The notes below the pieces were generated by a model. The model saw only the letters and a list, made by a program, of their open reading frames with translations, was not told the DNA's origin and did no database searches. 17,938 nucleotides of DNA from JAVJSU01 sp040219275. GTDB taxonomy: Bacteria; Chloroflexota; Anaerolineae; Aggregatilineales; Phototrophicaceae. The position numbers were made by a program, and so were the translations under genes. How positions within the stretch are numbered: position 1 is the first letter of the stretch; each line of letters starts with the position of its first letter. Location: positions 1-17,938 of the forward strand of contig JAVJSU010000101.1 of NCBI GenBank assembly GCA_040219275.1, given 5' to 3'. Below are positions 14,789 to 17,938 of this stretch, piece by piece.

Positions 14789-15728
14789 TGTTCTTTCTCC
14801 AACTCGTCCGCGAAATATACCAGTTAACGAAGGCGCTGATTACCACCAGACTCAACAACCACATCACACCGATTGCCGCCCCTTTGCCGCTGTCAAATTC
14901 TAGAAAGGCTTCTTTATAGGTTGCGATGGCAAGTGTTGTCGTTCTGTCTACCAGACCGCCCTGTGTCATCTGCCACGGGATCACAAACATCTGGAAGTTG
15001 TTGATTGTGACCAGCAGAATCGTCGTGGCGATAACGGGTGACATGAGCGGTAAGATAATCCGGCGTACAAGGTTCCACTGATTTGCGCCGTCGATGCGTG
15101 CGGCTTCCAGAAGACTATCCGGAATCGACTGTAAACCGGCGAGAAACATAATCAGCATCAGCGGCATCTGTCGCCAGATGGTTGCGATTATAATGGAAAC
15201 CATCGCCAGATTCGGATCCTGCGTCCAATTCTGGTTGGGTTCGACAATACCGAGCAAATCCGACATGAAATAATTGACGACACCGTACTGGGGTTGTAAC
15301 AGCCATACCCACAACAGTGCCGCGACGATGTTGGGAATTACCCACGAAATCATAAATAGCCCGCGCAGGATATTTCGTCCGGGTACAAATTTACTATTCA
15401 GCATCAATGCAAGGCTGATCGCAATGACGAATTCAATTGAGATCACACTCACCACATAAATAAGCGTTGTTCTGAAATACTGCTGAATGTCGCCATCTTG
15501 AAACAACTCAATATAGTTTTCGAACTCGTTCCACAGCGGGTTAAGACGCGTTCGCAGTGTGTAGTCCAAAAAGCTGATGCGAATACCGTCGATAATGGGG
15601 TAAAAAACGGTCACACCGAGCACGACAAATGCCGGAATAAGTAACACCAACGCGAAAATCATATCTCGCCGTTTACGCGAGGAGAGTTTTGCAACTTTCT
15701 TTGGGGGGAGAGAGGTTTGGGTTGTCAT
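14781..15728 (-). CDS. Carbohydrate ABC transporter permease, CUT1 MalF/UgpA type (operon gene 2)
   Basis: The ATG at 15728 is preceded by AGAGG; the in-frame TTG at 15746 has none, so the shorter 315-residue product is preferred. A basic cytosolic N-terminus (PPKKVAKLSSRKRRD) leads to six predicted helices, beginning MIFALVLLIPAFVVLGVTVF. The EAA loop is LLEAARIDGANQWNLVRRII followed by LPLMSP, intact for ATPase docking. It pairs with the downstream MalG-type permease and receives substrate from the binding protein encoded 77 nt upstream. A hairpin lies in that 77-nt gap. Confidence 0.93.
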   Translation of the reverse strand: MTTQTSLPPKKVAKLSSRKRRDMIFALVLLIPAFVVLGVTVFYPIIDGIRISFLDYTLRTRLNPLWNEFENYIELFQDGDIQQYFRTTLIYVVSVISIEFVIAISLALMLNSKFVPGRNILRGLFMISWVIPNIVAALLWVWLLQPQYGVVNYFMSDLLGIVEPNQNWTQDPNLAMVSIIIATIWRQMPLMLIMFLAGLQSIPDSLLEAARIDGANQWNLVRRIILPLMSPVIATTILLVTINNFQMFVIPWQMTQGGLVDRTTTLAIATYKEAFLEFDSGKGAAIGVMWLLSLVVISAFVNWYISRTSWRKNNG

Positions 15729-15758
15729 TTGATGACCTCTAATCAATCAGTATAGTGA

Positions 15759-15790
15759 ATGCGGTGCCTCGATTAAGCGGGGCACCGCAT
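15759..15790 (-). other. Intercistronic hairpin between binding-protein and permease genes
   Basis: ATGCGGTGCC (15759-15768) pairs perfectly with GGCACCGCAT (15781-15790), giving a 10-bp GC-rich stem and a 12-nt loop just after the binding-protein stop. No T-tract follows in the direction of transcription. In known sugar ABC operons (for example malE-malF of enteric bacteria), hairpins here protect or partly terminate the transcript so that binding protein exceeds permease. The same role is inferred. Confidence 0.6.
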
Positions 15791-15805
15791 AGGCAAGGTC
15801 TTCTT

Positions 15806-17068
15806 TTATTCGTCGAGAATGTCGATAACTTCTTCTGCAAGTTCAGGGACAACAGTCGCGGGATCTTCGCCAATGATGCCGACACGCTGTAAACCTTCAG
15901 CGAGTGTAATCATCAACGCGCCAAACGTGGGTTGCTCGCCGGGCAGTGCATTTGCGGTGTCCATCGCTTCAATGAACGTACCCATGAAAGCGTTTTCCGG
16001 TGCGCTATAGAAGTCAATGTTTGCAGACGACTCACGTACCGGGAGTTTGAAACCACCAAAATCGTTATAAATGGCGATACCTTCAGGACCTGTAAGGAAG
16101 TCGATCAGGCGGGCGGCTTCTTCCACATGCTCCGTACCTTCATAAATAGCAAGCTGATGCTCGATGTAGAAGGTTGGGGTGGGCACACCGGCTTCGTCGC
16201 CGGGTAGTAAGATAACACCGAAGTCTTCACCAAAGACCATTTCCGGATTCAGTGCTTCGATAATACCTACGCCATACTCACCATCACGATAAAAAGCGGC
16301 ATGGTTCTGTGAGAAAAGTTCACGGGTGTTGCGTAGAACGTTACCTGTGGGTGAGATGCCTCTATCAAACAGATCCATGGCGAACGTATACGCTTCAACG
16401 GTCTCCGGCGAGTCCAGAGCGACGTTGCCATCTTCGTCAAACAGATCAGCGCCATAATAGGACATAATGTTGCCGAGGAAATAGAAGCCTGCATTCGCGG
16501 CGCTGGCGGTTTCCATCACGAAGCCATAGGTATCGTCATTAAGAGCCGCCACAGCTTCGGACATTTCCATCATCTCCGCCCATGTTTCCGGCGGTGAATC
16601 ATAACCTGCGTCTGCAAGAAGGTTGATGTTGTAATAAACGATTGTCGGGCTGGGTGCCCATGTGACATAGTTTAATTTCCCGTCGACGATTCCGCTTTCA
16701 AGTGCAAATGGGAAGTAATCATCTTGATTCAAGATCACATCTGTGAGATCCATCAACACGCCGGCTTCGATCAGTGGACCCACCCATGCTGTATGTGTCA
16801 TGCTGATGTCAGGCGGGTTGCCACCAAGACTACGAACCAGAAGCTGATTCCCCGACTCCGGGAAGGGTAGCGGTACATTATTGACGCGAATATCAGGATT
16901 AGCTTCTTCGAATGCCGCCAGCATCGCTTCAAGGTCTTCTGCGGTGGCTTCTTCACTGCCGATCCAGTTCACAAACTCAAGTTCGACAACGTCGTCCTGA
17001 GCACTGACCATACTGATTGACAGGCTCAAAAGAATGATTAGAAGTGCTAAGAATAATTGTTTTTTCAT
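15806..17068 (-). CDS. Sugar ABC transporter substrate-binding protein, family 1 (operon gene 1)
   Basis: This 420-residue protein begins MKKQLFLALLIILLSLSISM with a signal-peptidase-I-like site after VSA (about residue 23) and no lipobox Cys. It is probably either free in the cell envelope or anchored by an uncleaved helix. The mature part has the family-1 pattern: VELEFVNWIGSEEATAEDLE, AFEEANPDIRVNNVPLPF, and LLVRSLGGNPPDISMTHTAW. Also present are PETWAEMMEMSEAVAALND and the hinge-side IARFLT-like AARLIDFLTGPEGIAIYNDF. It is strongly acidic. GAGAGGGAA lies 9 nt before the ATG. It delivers a saccharide to the two CUT1 permeases. The linked sulfatases suggest a sulfated ligand, but the binding pocket cannot be judged from sequence. 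Confidence 0.93.
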   Translation of the reverse strand: MKKQLFLALLIILLSLSISMVSAQDDVVELEFVNWIGSEEATAEDLEAMLAAFEEANPDIRVNNVPLPFPESGNQLLVRSLGGNPPDISMTHTAWVGPLIEAGVLMDLTDVILNQDDYFPFALESGIVDGKLNYVTWAPSPTIVYYNINLLADAGYDSPPETWAEMMEMSEAVAALNDDTYGFVMETASAANAGFYFLGNIMSYYGADLFDEDGNVALDSPETVEAYTFAMDLFDRGISPTGNVLRNTRELFSQNHAAFYRDGEYGVGIIEALNPEMVFGEDFGVILLPGDEAGVPTPTFYIEHQLAIYEGTEHVEEAARLIDFLTGPEGIAIYNDFGGFKLPVRESSANIDFYSAPENAFMGTFIEAMDTANALPGEQPTFGALMITLAEGLQRVGIIGEDPATVVPELAEEVIDILDE

Positions 17069-17179
17069 TTTATATATTCCCTCTCTTTTTTAAATTGATG
17101 GTAAGCAAATTGATAGATGATTATGTTGTTTTCTCGATAATGTCCTCCTGATTTGGCTCTATTTATTGACATCACACGC

Positions 17180-17194
17180 AACCGTTTCACGGTC
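17180..17194. promoter_or_regulatory. Candidate operator upstream of the transport operon
   Basis: ACCGT-TTC-ACGGT (17181-17193) is a perfect 5+5 inverted repeat located about 112 bp upstream of the binding-protein start, between it and the ROK gene. Short dyads of this kind are typical operators for sugar-responsive repressors. No convincing -35/-10 pair could be assigned in the 140-bp gap. Confidence 0.35.
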
Positions 17195-17208
17195 ACACTG
17201 GTGGTTTG

Positions 17209-17792
17209 CTATCGAAATGCGGAAAAAGCCGGTACACGTAGAATGTCATCCAATATCAATGCCGCCGCGCCCAGTACACAGGCATCATTCATATCGATCC
17301 TGGCTGGTAAAATCTGTAGATCGACGGTTGATCCTGCCAACGCCTCACGTTCGACAATGGCATTGATGATCTCGAAATCGGTGGATCGGAGACTGCGAAA
17401 TACACCACCAAGGACGATCATGTCGGTGTTGAAGATATTGACAAGGTTGGCTAGCCCAAGACCCAGCATTTCACGTAGTTGACCCAGCATCGTCGTTGCG
17501 AGCGCGTCATTGTCTTCTACAGCTTGAACAATCGCTGAGATTGTCAGTGCTGATGGACCATCCACAAGCAGCCGGGACAGGGTAGACTCCACACCGTTCT
17601 CGATTTCCCGGATAATACGTCGGGCGATGTGAAGCTCCCCAACTTCTGTTTCCCAGCAACCGATGCGACCACAACCACAGCGTTCACCTGCCGGATTAAC
17701 GACCATGTGACCAAATTCGCCGGCATAGCCATGAACACCGTTCATCTGCTGGTTGTCTACAAAAACGCCGCCTCCAACACTGATCCACCCCC
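17209..17792 (-). pseudogene. ROK-family transcriptional regulator, C-terminal remnant truncated by an insertion sequence
   Basis: The frame from the ATG at 17745 gives 178 residues ending IDMNDACVLGAAALILDDIL and VPAFSAFR. Reading further 5' in the same frame adds family sequence (ISVGGGVFVDNQQ) before it fails at a TAG at 17794-17796. The ROK zinc motif is intact: GEFGHMVV with His13 and GERCGCGRIGCWE with Cys23, Cys25 and Cys30. The N-terminal winged helix and the phosphate-binding DxGGT lobe, normally about 200 residues, are missing. An ISL3-type transposase end begins immediately upstream. The GAAALIL ending fits NagC/XylR-type regulators better than ROK sugar kinases. It lies in the same direction as the transport operon and was probably its regulator. 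The exact 5' end of the remnant is uncertain. Confidence 0.75.
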
Positions 17793-17800
17793 GCTAAAAT

Positions 17801-17938
17801 GGTTCATCCGCACTTTATGTGAAATCAGGGTGGAGCAAGAACCCGCAGACGGAGTAGATCGAATTTAGCACGACCATACATTTGCCGTTTGATGAATTTG
17901 AGACGGTTGACTTGTCCTTCAGTTTGTCCATTACTCCA
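17801..17938 (-). mobile_element. ISL3-family insertion sequence, one end (continues outside window)
   Basis: The probable terminal repeat starts GGTTCATCCGCACTTTATGT at 17801, which resembles ISL3-family ends (leading GG, then a CCGCACTTT...GTG core). The transposase stop lies only 24 nt inside it. If this boundary is right, GCTAAAAT at 17793-17800 would be one copy of the 8-bp target duplication typical of ISL3 elements. The other end is outside the window, so neither repeat nor duplication can be confirmed. An alternative boundary nearer 17765-17790 is possible, because ROK homology already weakens there. Confidence 0.65.
17825..17938 (-). CDS. ISL3-family transposase, C-terminal end (5' part outside window)
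   Basis: The frame is open from the window edge for 37 codons to a TGA at 17825-17827. It reads WSNGQTEGQVNRLKFIKRQM, then YGRAKFDLLRLRVLAPP. This is the highly conserved C-terminal block of ISL3-family DDE transposases (N-G-x-x-E-G-x-x-N-R-x-K-x-x-K-R-x-M-Y-G-R), which contains the catalytic Glu. The reading frame is intact as far as visible. Transposition status is unknown. Confidence 0.9.
   Translation of the reverse strand, partial: WSNGQTEGQVNRLKFIKRQMYGRAKFDLLRLRVLAPP

Overview
The window most likely comes from a bacterium of the phylum Chloroflexota (Anaerolineae-like). This rests on gene content, not on a marker gene. The window has a MalT-type LuxR regulator beside a DUF4386 membrane protein and zinc-free medium-chain oxidoreductases. 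It also has a CUT1 sugar ABC transporter joined to several sulfatases and a ROK regulator. No rRNA, tRNA or CRISPR array was found.

Positions 1 to about 8950, all on the plus strand, hold a stress- or redox-type accessory cluster. In order these are: the 3' end of an MDR oxidoreductase; a 48-residue glycine-rich peptide; a membrane protein gene cut by an in-frame TGA; a 155-residue membrane protein; a large MalT-like LuxR regulator cut by an in-frame TAA; a secreted alpha/beta hydrolase; a 77-residue cytosolic protein; a 153-residue membrane protein; a DUF4386 membrane protein; a second MDR oxidoreductase paralogous to the first; and two VOC (glyoxalase-fold) proteins. A strong terminator at about 8989-9015 closes this block.

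Positions 8950-9525 are a junction zone. It holds an extended hairpin, a short ORF with a helix-turn-helix and, on the other strand, an open frame with a zinc-ribbon-like CxxC motif. These look like remnants of older mobile or phage genes.

Positions 9526 to 17938 lie on the minus strand and form one probable operon, transcribed from high to low coordinates. It encodes a sugar-binding protein, two CUT1 permeases and three different S1-type sulfatases, all with intact CxPxR formylglycine motifs and no signal peptide. Upstream, in the same orientation, is the C-terminal half of a ROK regulator. The rest of that gene is cut off by the end of an ISL3-family insertion sequence that runs out of the window. 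The simplest reading is an uptake system for a sulfated (oligo)saccharide that is desulfated in the cytoplasm. It has probably lost its cognate regulator.

Both recognisable transcriptional regulators (LuxR and ROK) are broken, each in a different way. This is the most striking feature of the window. Sequencing error must be excluded for the two nonsense codons, but not for the insertion.
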